64,000 nucleotides of DNA from Alteribacillus bidgolensis (GTDB taxonomy: Bacteria > Bacillota > Bacilli > Bacillales > Marinococcaceae), in assembly GCF_002886255.1 (NCBI RefSeq), contig NZ_KZ614149.1, positions 1,116,001 to 1,180,000 of the forward strand, read 5' to 3'. Of the stretch, positions 43,766-53,752 are shown piece by piece (the first letter of the stretch is position 1; every line of letters begins with the position of its first letter). The notes under the pieces were generated by a model. It had not been told where the DNA came from, ran no database searches, and worked only from the letters and a program-made list of their open reading frames with translations. The position numbers and the translations under genes were made by a program.

Positions 43766-44679
43766 AAAGAATTCACTCCTTTTTGCCGGAGCTCCTGAAT
43801 ATTTTCCAATCCTTTTACTTTTACCCAATCTTCTAATTCATCAATAAGCTCAGGGCAAATAAATGGGTTAGTAAAGTTTGCTGTTCCAACTGCTACAGCA
43901 TCTGCACCTGCAATCATAAACTCAATTACATCATCAAGTGTTGAAATGCCGCCCATCCCGATAATTGGAAGTTCTGTTTGTTTGCGAACTTCATAAATCA
44001 TACGAATGGCAATCGGCTTAATCGCCGGGCCTGACAGGCCGCCGGATTCATTTGCCAGCAGTGGTTTTCCTGAGTGAATTTCTATTTTCATCCCTGATAA
44101 TGTGTTGATCATGGATAAACCATCGGCTCCAGCACGTTCAACTGCTCGAGCTAACAAGGTGATATCGGTAACGTTGGGAGAAAGTTTGACATAAACCGGG
44201 CAGGTGGACACCGCTTTGACCCGTCTCGTCAGTTCAGCAGCAAGTTCAGGATCTGTGCCAAAAGCAATCCCGCCTTCTTTTACATTCGGACAGGAAATAT
44301 TGAGTTCTAATGCCCCTACTTGGTTTGTTTCAGAAAGGTTGGCTGCTACTTCCTCATAATCTTCCATCGTCGTACCGGCAATGTTTGCTAGCAGCGGTGT
44401 ATCATACGTTTCAAGCCAGCTTAACTTTTCTGAAATAACTTTTTCAAGACCGGGATTTTGCAAACCAATCGCATTAAGCATGCCTGCTGGTGTTTCTGCT
44501 ACCCTTGGCGTCGCGTTTCCAAATCTGGGATGATTAGTCGTTGCTTTTAAAGCAATTGCTCCCAGTTGGTTTAAATCATACAATTTAGCAAATTCTTCCC
44601 CAAACCCAAAACAGCCAGAAGCAGGCATTATAGGGTTTTTCATAGATAAACCGGGCAGATTTGTTTGAAGACGGGTCAT
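43762..44679 (-). CDS. pyrD: Dihydroorotate dehydrogenase, NAD-linked catalytic subunit PyrD
   Basis: Class 1B FMN enzyme oxidising dihydroorotate, working with PyrK. The 305 residues show NPIMPASGCFGFG, NAIGLQNPGLE, ELNISCPNVKEGG with the active-site Cys, VKLSPNVTDI and GMGGISTLDDVIEFMIAGADAVAVGT. AGAGGTGG precedes ATG 44679, which overlaps the pyrK stop as ATGA; the frame to 44697 is less likely. Confidence 0.98.
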   Translation of the reverse strand: MTRLQTNLPGLSMKNPIMPASGCFGFGEEFAKLYDLNQLGAIALKATTNHPRFGNATPRVAETPAGMLNAIGLQNPGLEKVISEKLSWLETYDTPLLANIAGTTMEDYEEVAANLSETNQVGALELNISCPNVKEGGIAFGTDPELAAELTRRVKAVSTCPVYVKLSPNVTDITLLARAVERAGADGLSMINTLSGMKIEIHSGKPLLANESGGLSGPAIKPIAIRMIYEVRKQTELPIIGMGGISTLDDVIEFMIAGADAVAVGTANFTNPFICPELIDELEDWVKVKGLENIQELRQKGVNSF

Positions 44680-45452
44680 AGTACCACCTCTCTCCACGGA
44701 AATACGGGGCCATCGCTGCAGACTTTCCGATATTCGGTTCCATCTGGGTCATTTTGCGTGTGACACACGCAGGCAAAGCAAGCACCGATCCCGCAGCCCA
44801 TTCTCTCCTCGAGTGAAAGGCTGCCTTGAACGTTCGGGTAGTTTTCTTCTAAAGCTTTTAACATAGGTGTCGGTCCGCAGGCATATAATCGGTTAAACTG
44901 TAATGATTCTCTATCAATCACATCGGTGACTAAACCTTTATTACCAGCACTGCCATCGATGGTGCTCACATATACATCGCCGGCTTCTTTAAACCTATTT
45001 TCATAAAAAACGGATGCAGCGTCAGCAAAACCGAGAACCGTAGTGACCTTTACACCCCTTTCAACAAGCGCAAGAGCAAGGGAGTAAAGCGGAGGAACAC
45101 CAACGCCTCCGCCGACAATTAATGCCGTTTCTTCTTGTTTCGTTTCTTCTAAAGAAAAACCGTTTCCGAGCGGCCCAAGAACATCCACGGAATCATTTTC
45201 TTTACGCTGTGATAAAAGCGTCGTTCCTTCTCCTTCTGTCCGGTAAATAATCGTCAGCTCATTATTTTGTTTATTGCTATTACAGATGCTGATCGGACGA
45301 CGAAGTAAAGGCATAGGCTGTGATGAAGGTTTTATATGCAAAAACTGTCCTGGTGCTGTGATCTCCTGCACTATTTTTCCCTGTAGTGTCATTTCAAAAA
45401 TATTTTCGGCAATTTCTCTGTTGGAGACCACGATCATGTCTTCTTTTCTCAC
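44676..45452 (-). CDS. pyrK: Dihydroorotate dehydrogenase electron transfer subunit PyrK
   Basis: Ferredoxin-reductase-like subunit with FAD and a 2Fe-2S cluster that passes electrons from PyrD to NAD. Motifs include LRRPISICN for FAD, GGGVGVPPLYSLA for NAD and the cluster-binding MGCGIGACFACVCH with a fourth Cys in YRKVCSDGP. The start is GTG at 45452, overlapping the carB stop as GTGA, and the N-terminus aligns in length with B. subtilis PyrK. 258 residues. Confidence 0.98.
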   Translation of the reverse strand: MRKEDMIVVSNREIAENIFEMTLQGKIVQEITAPGQFLHIKPSSQPMPLLRRPISICNSNKQNNELTIIYRTEGEGTTLLSQRKENDSVDVLGPLGNGFSLEETKQEETALIVGGGVGVPPLYSLALALVERGVKVTTVLGFADAASVFYENRFKEAGDVYVSTIDGSAGNKGLVTDVIDRESLQFNRLYACGPTPMLKALEENYPNVQGSLSLEERMGCGIGACFACVCHTQNDPDGTEYRKVCSDGPVFPWREVVL

Positions 45453-48400
45453 ACTGTCACCCCGTTTGCAGGAACCGCTTCTCTTTTTTCCATTGCCGGC
45501 ATTGCCTCAGCAGAAAATGTGATCATTTCGAGCACTTTTAAGAGAGCATCTGCAGTATCAATAGAGGTCATGCAAACGACTTCGTTTTCTACAGCTTCCC
45601 GTCGTATTCTAAAGCCATCTCGAGCGGGCTGTTTTCCTTTTGTGAGCGTGTTAATAACAAATTGAGCTTTTCCTTCCCGGATAATATCTAACAAATTCGG
45701 AGAAGATTCTTCTAATTTATTTACGACTGTTACAGGAATGTTTTCTTTTCTTAAATAGTCTGCTGTTCCTTTGGTTGCGAGCAGATTGTAACCGATTTGG
45801 TGAAAACGGCGGGCAAGCGACAATGCTTCTTCTTTATTTTTATCTGCAATTGTAAACAAGACAGAACCATGTTCTGGAATATTCATGCCAGAAGCGATTA
45901 ATCCTTTATATAATGCTTTTTCAAGTGATACATCTCGTCCCATTACTTCACCTGTTGATTTCATTTCCGGTCCGAGCGTAATATCTACTCTGCGCAGTTT
46001 GGCGAAAGAAAATACCGGTACTTTTACAGATACTTCTTTTTTCTCTGGCAGCAGGCCGTCACTGTATCCCTGCGTCCAAAGGCTTTTTCCAGCCATGACT
46101 CTCGTTGCGATTGAAGCGATCGGCACTCCCGTAATTTTACTTAAAAAAGGAACGGTTCGGCTTGCTCTTGGGTTTACTTCCAGAACATATACTTCGTTTT
46201 CATGGATAACAAATTGAATATTGAGCAGTCCTTTAATATTAAGCCCTTTTCCTATCGCTACCGTACGTTCTACCAATTTTTGTTTCATTTTCTCAGAGAG
46301 TGTTTGCGGAGGATACACGGCAATAGAGTCCCCGGAGTGCACCCCGGCGCGCTCGATGTGCTCCATAATCCCTGGAACGAATACGTTTTCTCCATCTGCT
46401 ATTGCATCAACTTCTATTTCTTTACCGATCATATAACGGTCAATTAGTACGGGATGCTTTTTATTTACCTTAACTGCTCGGTCCATATAGGACAACAGTT
46501 CATTTTCGTTATCAACAATTTCCATAGCTCTTCCGCCTAATACGTAGGACGGCCGCACTAGTACTGGATAGCCGATATCAGCAGCAATCCCTACTGCTTC
46601 TTCAGAAGAGGTCGCTGTTCGTCCTAGAGGCTGCGGGATGCCTAACTGCTGCAAAGAGTATTCAAATTTATCACGGTCTTCTGCTCTATCCATATCTTCA
46701 AGCGTCGTGCCGAGAATTTTTACTCCTCGTTCATGAAGGCCGTCTGCTAGGTTAATAGCGGTCTGGCCGCCAAACTGAACGATAACTCCTTCTGGTTTTT
46801 CTTGTTCGACTACATGCATGACATCTTCAAGCGTAAGCGGCTCAAAATACAGTTTGTCGGAAACGCTGAAGTCAGTAGATACGGTTTCTGGGTTGTTATT
46901 AATAATAATTGCTTCATATCCTTCTTCTTGCAGCGCCCAAACCGTGTGAACTGTAGCGTAATCAAATTCTATTCCCTGTCCGATGCGGATAGGACCAGAA
47001 CCCAGCACTAACACGGAAGGCTTATTCGTTCGGCCGCTTTCATTTTCCTGTTCATAAGTTGAATAATAGTATGGGGTTTCTGATTCAAATTCTGCTGCAC
47101 ACGTGTCCACCATTTTATAAACCGGCATGATTTGGCTACGTTTCCTGGCTTCATAGACTTCTGTTTCTGTCCATTCCCACTTCGCTGCGATAAATTCGTC
47201 AGAAATCCCCATTTCCTTTGCGAGCTTTAGCATGTCTGGATTACCTGGATGATAGGACAGTTCTTCTCCAGTAGTAATAATTCCCGCAAATTTCTCAAGA
47301 AAGAAACGATCTATCTTGGTCAGACCGTGAAGCTTTTCAATCGACCATCCTCTTCGAAAGGCTTCTCCAATTACAAACAGTCTTTCATCTTCCGCTTTAA
47401 TGAGTTTTTCTTCGAGCGATTCATTGGAGTAATCCGCATATACCGGGTCGCTTAAATGGGGTTTGTTCATTTCCAATGAACGAATCCCTTTCATGATCGA
47501 CTCTTCAAACGTTCTTCCAATTGCCATTACTTCACCGGTTGCTTTCATTTGTGTGCCTAGTTTTCGATTTGCTGCTTCAAACTTATCAAATGGCCAGCGC
47601 GGTATTTTCGTAACGACATAGTCCAGTGCTGGTTCGAAGCTTGCATACGTTGTTCCGGTTATAGGATTTTTTAGTTCATCGAGCCGGAAGCCTGCTGCTA
47701 TTTTTGCTGCCAGTTTTGCAATTGGATAACCGGTTGCTTTAGAAGCAAGAGCCGACGAACGGCTGACGCGCGGATTAACTTCGATAATATAGTACTCGAA
47801 ACTGTGCGGGGAAATCGCACACTGTACATTACAGCCGCCTTCAATTTCCAGCGCCCGAATAATTTTTAAGGATGAATCTCGAAGCATTTGGTATTCGCGA
47901 TCTGATAATGTTTGGCTTGGAGCAGCAACAACGGAGTCACCGGTATGAATGCCGACCGGGTCAATGTTTTCCATGTTACACACGACAATGCTTTGTCCTG
48001 AACCATCTCTCATTACTTCATATTCAACTTCCTTGAATCCGGCAATGCTTTTTTCAAGTAAACATTGGTGTACAGGGCTGTATTTTAAACCTGAACTTAC
48101 GATTTCATGTAATTCATCTTTATTATGAACCAGACCCCCGCCTGTTCCACCTAGCGTGTAAGCTGGACGTACAATGACAGGATAGCCGATTTCTTCTACA
48201 AATTTTTCTGCTTCTTCCATGTTGTGAATAATTTCGCTTTCGGGTACTGGTTCATTTAATTCTTTCATCAGGGAGCGGAACACTTCTCTGTCTTCTGCTT
48301 TTTGAATGGCTTCAAGCTCTGTTCCTAAAAGAGAAATATTATATCTTTCTAAAACTCCTTCGTTATAAAGCTCCATCGCCATATTCAAACCTGTTTGTCC

Positions 48401-48673
48401 GCCTAGAGTTGGAAGCAAAGCATCCGGCTTTTCTTTTCTAATGACCCTGCTGACAAATTCAAGCGTGATTGGTTCGATATATACTTTATCTGCCATGTTC
48501 GTATCCGTCATGATCGTTGCAGGATTTGAATTTACGAGAATAACTTCATAACCTTCTTCTTTTAACGCCTGACAAGCCTGAGTGCCTGCATAGTCAAATT
48601 CTGCTGCCTGCCCGATGACAATCGGACCGGAACCGATAACGAGAATTTTTTTAATATCTGTTCGTTTTGGCAT
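45449..48673 (-). CDS. carB: Carbamoyl-phosphate synthase large subunit, pyrimidine-specific
   Basis: Makes carbamoyl phosphate from ammonia, bicarbonate and two ATP. The 1074 residues show the internal duplication: two ATP-grasp halves with SGPIVIGQAAEFDYAG and SGPIRIGQGIEFDYAT, each with IEVNPRVSRSSALASKATG or LEVNPRASRTVPFLSKITG, and a C-terminal MGS-like regulatory domain (about 935-1060). It is 20 bases after carA in the pyr operon (B. subtilis pyrAB). Confidence 0.99.
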   Translation of the reverse strand: MPKRTDIKKILVIGSGPIVIGQAAEFDYAGTQACQALKEEGYEVILVNSNPATIMTDTNMADKVYIEPITLEFVSRVIRKEKPDALLPTLGGQTGLNMAMELYNEGVLERYNISLLGTELEAIQKAEDREVFRSLMKELNEPVPESEIIHNMEEAEKFVEEIGYPVIVRPAYTLGGTGGGLVHNKDELHEIVSSGLKYSPVHQCLLEKSIAGFKEVEYEVMRDGSGQSIVVCNMENIDPVGIHTGDSVVAAPSQTLSDREYQMLRDSSLKIIRALEIEGGCNVQCAISPHSFEYYIIEVNPRVSRSSALASKATGYPIAKLAAKIAAGFRLDELKNPITGTTYASFEPALDYVVTKIPRWPFDKFEAANRKLGTQMKATGEVMAIGRTFEESIMKGIRSLEMNKPHLSDPVYADYSNESLEEKLIKAEDERLFVIGEAFRRGWSIEKLHGLTKIDRFFLEKFAGIITTGEELSYHPGNPDMLKLAKEMGISDEFIAAKWEWTETEVYEARKRSQIMPVYKMVDTCAAEFESETPYYYSTYEQENESGRTNKPSVLVLGSGPIRIGQGIEFDYATVHTVWALQEEGYEAIIINNNPETVSTDFSVSDKLYFEPLTLEDVMHVVEQEKPEGVIVQFGGQTAINLADGLHERGVKILGTTLEDMDRAEDRDKFEYSLQQLGIPQPLGRTATSSEEAVGIAADIGYPVLVRPSYVLGGRAMEIVDNENELLSYMDRAVKVNKKHPVLIDRYMIGKEIEVDAIADGENVFVPGIMEHIERAGVHSGDSIAVYPPQTLSEKMKQKLVERTVAIGKGLNIKGLLNIQFVIHENEVYVLEVNPRASRTVPFLSKITGVPIASIATRVMAGKSLWTQGYSDGLLPEKKEVSVKVPVFSFAKLRRVDITLGPEMKSTGEVMGRDVSLEKALYKGLIASGMNIPEHGSVLFTIADKNKEEALSLARRFHQIGYNLLATKGTADYLRKENIPVTVVNKLEESSPNLLDIIREGKAQFVINTLTKGKQPARDGFRIRREAVENEVVCMTSIDTADALLKVLEMITFSAEAMPAMEKREAVPANGVTV

Positions 48674-48693
48674 ATTTCTCTCTCCTTTAATAC

Positions 48694-49776
48694 TTAGATG
48701 GATACCGCTTGATGCTTATCTATCATGTCAATAAAATTGTCAAATAAATCATTGGAATCTGCTGGTCCCGGGCATGCTTCCGGATGATACTGCACACTGA
48801 ATGCCGGGTAATGGTGATGAGCGACACCTTCTACCGTTCCATCATTTACATTAACATGGGTAAGCTGAAGATCTGTTCCCATTAACGAATCTCTGTCTAT
48901 TGTGTAGCCATGGTTTTGTGACGTAATATCGACACGGCCGTTTCTGACATCTTTTACTGGATGGTTTCCGCCGCGGTGTCCGAATTTCAGCTTTGACGAG
49001 CTGGCGCCGCAAGCAAGACACAGAAGCTGATGACCAAGACATATTCCAAAAATCGGCACTTGGCCAAGCAATGCCTTTAACGTTTCAGCAGCTTCTGGCA
49101 CATCAGTCGGATCTCCTGGGCCGTTACTTAGCATAATACCGTCTGGATTAAGCTTCATTACTTCTTCTGCTGTGGCATTATAAGGAAGCACAAACACATC
49201 ACATCCGCGTTCAATAAGATTCCTGGCAATACCATGTTTGGCTCCATAATCCATTAAAACAACTCGCCGTCCAGAACCTGGTGCGTGATAAGCGTTTTTC
49301 GTAGATACTTTTTTCACCTTATCTTTTGATGGCTGCAATGCTTGCAGCTCTTCGATGATATCTGCCTCATCGGCTTTTTCATTACAGATGCGTCCATAGA
49401 GCGTACCGTGGTTGCGGATTAAGCGGGTAAGCATTCTTGTATCAATTCCCGCTATGGCAGGAATATCTTTTTCCTTCAGCCAGGCATCAAGACTTGCCGC
49501 ACTCCGGAAATTACTTGGATGTGAAGCGGATTCTCTTACAATCAGCCCTCCAGCTGAAGGGTTCAGTGTTTCAAAATCGTCACGGTTAATCCCATAATTT
49601 CCGATGAGCGGATAAGTCAGCGTTATAATTTGATCGCAATAAGAAGGATCAGACAATATTTCTTGATAGCCTGTCATACTAGTGTTAAAAACCACTTCTC
49701 CTGAAGTATCTCGTGAACTTCCTAATGCTTCTCCTGTAAATACGGTACCGTTTTCTAGTATTAATTTCCGTTTCAT
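48694..49776 (-). CDS. carA: Carbamoyl-phosphate synthase small subunit, pyrimidine-specific
   Basis: Glutamine amidotransferase subunit feeding ammonia to CarB (B. subtilis pyrAA). The 360 residues have an N-terminal small-subunit domain (NTSMTGYQEILSDPSY) and a class I amidotransferase with LSNGPGDPTD, the nucleophile in FGICLGHQLL and HPEA near the end. Its ATG overlaps the pyrC stop as ATGA. Confidence 0.99.
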   Translation of the reverse strand: MKRKLILENGTVFTGEALGSSRDTSGEVVFNTSMTGYQEILSDPSYCDQIITLTYPLIGNYGINRDDFETLNPSAGGLIVRESASHPSNFRSAASLDAWLKEKDIPAIAGIDTRMLTRLIRNHGTLYGRICNEKADEADIIEELQALQPSKDKVKKVSTKNAYHAPGSGRRVVLMDYGAKHGIARNLIERGCDVFVLPYNATAEEVMKLNPDGIMLSNGPGDPTDVPEAAETLKALLGQVPIFGICLGHQLLCLACGASSSKLKFGHRGGNHPVKDVRNGRVDITSQNHGYTIDRDSLMGTDLQLTHVNVNDGTVEGVAHHHYPAFSVQYHPEACPGPADSNDLFDNFIDMIDKHQAVSI

Positions 49777-51059
49777 GATTGACGTGCTCCTTCCTTTTCA
49801 AATACTATCTTGCCGCCGACCATCGTGATAATCGGAGCCCCTTTCATTTTCCATCCTGCAAATGGTGTATTTTTCCCCTTTGATACAAAAGTATTTGGGT
49901 TAATCACTTCTTCTTTCTCTAAATCTATCAACGTTATATCAGCTTGGGCTCCAACGGTCAACGCACCGGCATGAAGGCTGAAAACTTGAGCTGGTTTTCG
50001 AGTTAAGCTGTCGAGTAATTGTTCAAGAGTGCAGACTTCTTTTTCGACAAGATGTTTATATAAAAGCGGAAACGCCGTTTCTGATCCGGTAATTCCGAAA
50101 GGCGATTTTTCCATGCCTTGTGCTTTCTCTTCTTCTGCATGAGGAGCATGGTCCGTTGCAATAAAATCGATCGTCCCATCGAGCCAGCCTTCGATTAATG
50201 CTTCTTGATCTTCCTTTGCGCGAAGCGGCGGATTCATTTTAAAATTAGGATCTAAATCTGGGATATCATCTTCTGATAAGAGCAGATGATGCGGTGTAAC
50301 CTCTGCCGTTACATGAATACCTGCTTTTTTGGCATCACGTATGACCCGGACTGATTCTTTCGTACTGACATGGCAGACGTGATAATGAACACCTGCCGCT
50401 TCAGCTAGCAGTACATCTCTTGCAATATGCACCGATTCACAAACAGAAGGAATCCCATTTAGTTGATGTTTCTTTGAAAAGCTGCCTTCATGCACGCTTC
50501 CTTTATTGATTAAAGTATTTTCTTCACAGTGAGCAACGATAGCTTTGCCAACACGGGCCGCTTCTTTCATAGCTGAAAGCATCATCGAAGCGTCTTGAAT
50601 ACCTACCCCATCATCAGTAAACGCAAACGCTCCTGCCTCTTTTAACCCTTGAAAATCTGTTCGTTCTTTACCAAGCTGTCTAGTTGTAATAGAGGCGTAT
50701 GGTAAGACATTAACCTGAGCCTTGTCATGAATACGATCCCACAGCTGCTCCAGTTCTTCCGGTGTATCCGGTACAGGACGCGTATTTGGCATCGGACAAA
50801 TTGTCGTAAATCCACCTTTTGCAGCAGCTGCTGTACCTGTTTCAATCGTTTCTTTATGCTCACCACCTGGCTCTCGCAAATGAACGTGAACGTCAACGAA
50901 CCCTGGGGATAACAGTTTTCCTTCAGCATGTAAAAGTACATCTGCATTTTCAGGGGCACGTCCTATAGAAGCTATCTTTCCATCTTTTATTTCCACATCG
51001 TTATGTTCTAATTTTCCTTCTTCTGTAAACAATTCTGCGCCTTTAATCCATCCGTTCAT
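49773..51059 (-). CDS. pyrC: Dihydroorotase
   Basis: Class I zinc amidohydrolase closing carbamoyl aspartate to dihydroorotate. The 428 residues show GFVDVHVHLREPGGEHKE with metal-binding HxH, the carboxylated-Lys region, HVSTKESV, and TDHAPHAEEEK. Its ATG at 51059 overlaps the pyrB stop as ATGA. Confidence 0.99.
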   Translation of the reverse strand: MNGWIKGAELFTEEGKLEHNDVEIKDGKIASIGRAPENADVLLHAEGKLLSPGFVDVHVHLREPGGEHKETIETGTAAAAKGGFTTICPMPNTRPVPDTPEELEQLWDRIHDKAQVNVLPYASITTRQLGKERTDFQGLKEAGAFAFTDDGVGIQDASMMLSAMKEAARVGKAIVAHCEENTLINKGSVHEGSFSKKHQLNGIPSVCESVHIARDVLLAEAAGVHYHVCHVSTKESVRVIRDAKKAGIHVTAEVTPHHLLLSEDDIPDLDPNFKMNPPLRAKEDQEALIEGWLDGTIDFIATDHAPHAEEEKAQGMEKSPFGITGSETAFPLLYKHLVEKEVCTLEQLLDSLTRKPAQVFSLHAGALTVGAQADITLIDLEKEEVINPNTFVSKGKNTPFAGWKMKGAPIITMVGGKIVFEKEGARQS

Positions 51060-52000
51060 TGTAAAATTCCTCCTCTATTGTGATCAAGCACATGGCTTAA
51101 CAAGGCCATTCGTACGAAAACACCATTTTTCATCTGCTTAAAGATTCTCGAACGTGCACACTCCACGAGTTCGTCTGCTATTTCTACATCTCGGTTAATG
51201 GGGGCTGGATGCATGATGATACTATTTTGTTTCATCTTTTTCTCACGCTTTGCAGTTAGACCATAAAGTTCGTGATAATCCGCTGGGCCGGCTACCATTT
51301 TCACCGCGTGGCGTTCATGCTGTATACGAAGCATCATCATCACGTCTGCTTTTTCAACAGCTTCATCCATTGACACATATCGATGCATCAGCTCTTTTGA
51401 CATCCATTCTTTTGGGCCGCTTACAAAGACGTGAGCCCCGAGCCTCTCAAGCACTTCTAGGTTGGACCTTGCTACCCGGCTATGAAAAATATCACCTGCA
51501 ATAACGATATTTAAGCCTTGAAAAGTGCCAAATTCTTGTTTTATCGTAAGCAGATCTAAAAATGATTGAGTAGGATGATGACCGCAGCCGTCCCCTCCGT
51601 TAATGATAGGGATGTTTATTTTATCTATTAGTTCATCGAAATAACGCTCTTTACTGTGACGAATGACTACAACATTAGCTCCTATGCTTTCAAGTGTCTT
51701 CACCGTATCATAAAGAGTCTCTCCTTTTTTGACACTTGACGTATCGGCTTCAAAAGGAAGAACGTCCAGACCTAGATTTCTTTCAGCTGCTTCAAAACTT
51801 ATTTTTGTGCGGGTACTCGGTTCGAAAAAAAGATTTACTGCAAAAAGCCGCTGAGCAGGAAAAGGTTTGGAGCTCCGTGATAGTATTTCCGCTCGGTCCA
51901 GCAGATTATGAATCTCAGTTACTCCCCAGTCCTCCATTGTTAACACATGTGTTGGCTGCAGCTGTTTTCTTTTTCTTTCAAGCTCGGTTTGCATCATCAT
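51056..52000 (-). CDS. pyrB: Aspartate carbamoyltransferase catalytic subunit
   Basis: Condenses carbamoyl phosphate and aspartate. Motifs are FFEPSTRTKISFEAAERNLG (carbamoyl phosphate site), NGGDGCGHHPTQSFLDL and HPAPINRDVEI. No pyrI regulatory subunit is present, as usual in Bacilli. The first ATG of three near 52000 is taken, with GAGGAGG upstream; a later ATG is possible. The preceding gap holds the third PyrR attenuator. Confidence 0.98.
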   Translation of the reverse strand: MMMQTELERKRKQLQPTHVLTMEDWGVTEIHNLLDRAEILSRSSKPFPAQRLFAVNLFFEPSTRTKISFEAAERNLGLDVLPFEADTSSVKKGETLYDTVKTLESIGANVVVIRHSKERYFDELIDKINIPIINGGDGCGHHPTQSFLDLLTIKQEFGTFQGLNIVIAGDIFHSRVARSNLEVLERLGAHVFVSGPKEWMSKELMHRYVSMDEAVEKADVMMMLRIQHERHAVKMVAGPADYHELYGLTAKREKKMKQNSIIMHPAPINRDVEIADELVECARSRIFKQMKNGVFVRMALLSHVLDHNRGGILQ

Positions 52001-52059
52001 TACATCATCATCCTCCTCAAAAGAAATGGTTTATCGGTAAAACCGCTAGGCACTCAAAT

Positions 52060-52215
52060 AAAAAGTTAAAAATGTAACCCCTGAAGGCTCTCCTCAGGGG
52101 TTAAAGATACAGGGATCCCTTTTGTTGCTAAAGGGTATTAGAAAGCATGTGCTTTTCGTCAGCTTATACTTTCTCACACTGTATATTCACCCTTGAGAGT
52201 CTCTCTGTACTCTTT
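52060..52215 (-). promoter_or_regulatory. PyrR attenuator 3, between pyrP and pyrB
   Basis: On the minus strand AGTACAGAGAGACT (52198-52211) resembles the PyrR-binding loop ARUCCNGNGAGGYU with two deviations, closed by an AGAGT/ACTCT stem. It is followed by a terminator: AACCCCTGA pairs with TCAGGGGTT (52076-52102) and then ATTTTTAACTTTTT. UMP-bound PyrR would favour this terminator. Confidence 0.8.
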
Positions 52216-52226
52216 TAAAAGATGGA

Positions 52227-53567
52227 TCAGGCTGCGTTGTTATTCTCTTCTTCTTTTAGTTGTTCTTCTAGGGAAGCAAACATAGCACCGTTTCCTTGGC
52301 CGTATTTTTTCCCTGGAAGGATGGCATTTAACAATATACCGATGATCGTTGCTAATGCCATGCCTGCAATTTCTAAATTATCACTGATTTGGATAAAGGC
52401 ACCGCCAATCCCTGTTACTAAGATTACAGAAGCAATGATAAGGTTGCGTTTTATTCCAAAATCAATTTGGTTATCAATTAACATTCTCATGCCTGAAGAA
52501 GCGATAATTCCGAAAAGCAGGATGGAAATGCCCCCCATAACCGCTCCTGGAATACTTGTAATTAAAGCTTCAACTTTCCCTACGAATCCAAAGAGTATGG
52601 CTAGTACAGCCGCTCCTCCGATCACAAATACACTGAACACCCTTGTAATGGCTAAAACACCAATGTTTTCGCCGTACGTTGTATTCGGCGGCCCTCCGAC
52701 AAAGGAAGCGATGATAGTAGCTACACCATCTCCAAGGATCGAACGATGCAAGCCGGGCTTTTTCACAAAGTTCTTTCCTGCTACTTTACTTAACACCATC
52801 TGATCTCCGATGTGTTCTGCTAATGTCACAATGGCAATTGGCGCCATAATAGCTACAATGCTCCAAGACCATTGCGGTGTAAAGGTTGCAAAAGGTGTTA
52901 CGAAGTCGGGGACACGCAGCCACGGTGCTGCAGCAATTTCAGTAAAATTAACAAGCCCCATAAATGCTGCCATCGTATAACCACCGGTTATGCCGAACAA
53001 TATAGGAATGAGGTTGAAAAATCCTTTGAAAAAGATAGAAGCAACAATCGTTATCGCAAGTGTAACAAGCGCAACACTAAAATGAAGCATAGGCTGGACA
53101 TACGTTCCGCTTTCCTCATCAAAGTTCATTGCCATTTCGATGGCCGTACTTGCAAGCCCTAAACCGATCACCATAATGACAGGCCCTACCACAATCGGCG
53201 GCAGCAAGTTCATCAGCCATTGTACACCTGTCCATTTAATAAGAAGTGCAGTGATACCGTAAATAACCCCTGCTGTAAACGAGCCGATCATTACACCTTC
53301 AGGCCCGCCTATAGACATGGCCGCGATCACTGGCATAATGAAAGCAAAAGAAGAGCCGAGATAAGCAGGAATCTGCCCTTTTGTTATAATCAAATATGCC
53401 AGCGTTCCAAGACCGCTTGAAATAAGAGCGATTGCTGGGCTCAAACCAGTTAATACCGGTACAAGAATTGTAGCTCCAAACATTGCAAATAAATGCTGCA
53501 AGCTTAATATTAACCATTGATTCCACTTCGGCACTTCATCCACACGTAATTTTACGTTGTTTTCCAT
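52227..53567 (-). CDS. pyrP: Uracil permease
   Basis: NCS2/UraA-type uracil:proton symporter in the cytoplasmic membrane, 446 residues with about 12-14 hydrophobic segments. It starts MENNVKLRVDEVPKWNQWLILSLQHLFAMFG and contains FVGGPPNTTYGENIG, the conserved NCS2 substrate-site loop, and AEHIGDQMVLS. It lies between pyrR and pyrB with an attenuator on each side, as in B. subtilis. Confidence 0.98.
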   Translation of the reverse strand: MENNVKLRVDEVPKWNQWLILSLQHLFAMFGATILVPVLTGLSPAIALISSGLGTLAYLIITKGQIPAYLGSSFAFIMPVIAAMSIGGPEGVMIGSFTAGVIYGITALLIKWTGVQWLMNLLPPIVVGPVIMVIGLGLASTAIEMAMNFDEESGTYVQPMLHFSVALVTLAITIVASIFFKGFFNLIPILFGITGGYTMAAFMGLVNFTEIAAAPWLRVPDFVTPFATFTPQWSWSIVAIMAPIAIVTLAEHIGDQMVLSKVAGKNFVKKPGLHRSILGDGVATIIASFVGGPPNTTYGENIGVLAITRVFSVFVIGGAAVLAILFGFVGKVEALITSIPGAVMGGISILLFGIIASSGMRMLIDNQIDFGIKRNLIIASVILVTGIGGAFIQISDNLEIAGMALATIIGILLNAILPGKKYGQGNGAMFASLEEQLKEEENNNAA

Positions 53568-53622
53568 TTCATTTACCTCCCGATTTGTGATCGCACTTGT
53601 TGTCTCATCTCGGCTAAGGTAT

Positions 53623-53730
53623 TAAAAAACTCCTTGCCCGAGAGGACAAAGAGGTACAAATCGCAAGCGGGGACGACAAAAATCTGCCGCTTGATTTATA
53701 CCTCTTTTCAGCCTCACCGGACTGAATTAA
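53623..53730 (-). promoter_or_regulatory. PyrR attenuator 2, between pyrR and pyrP
   Basis: AGTCCGGTGAGGCT (53710-53723, minus strand) matches the PyrR-binding consensus exactly. Downstream, CTCTTTGTCC pairs with GGGCAAGGAG (two wobbles, 4-base loop, 53630-53653) and is followed by TTTTTT, a terminator. The stretch between the two elements presumably forms the antiterminator. Confidence 0.92.
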
Positions 53731-53752
53731 AGAGGTGCGTAATTATTCACAC

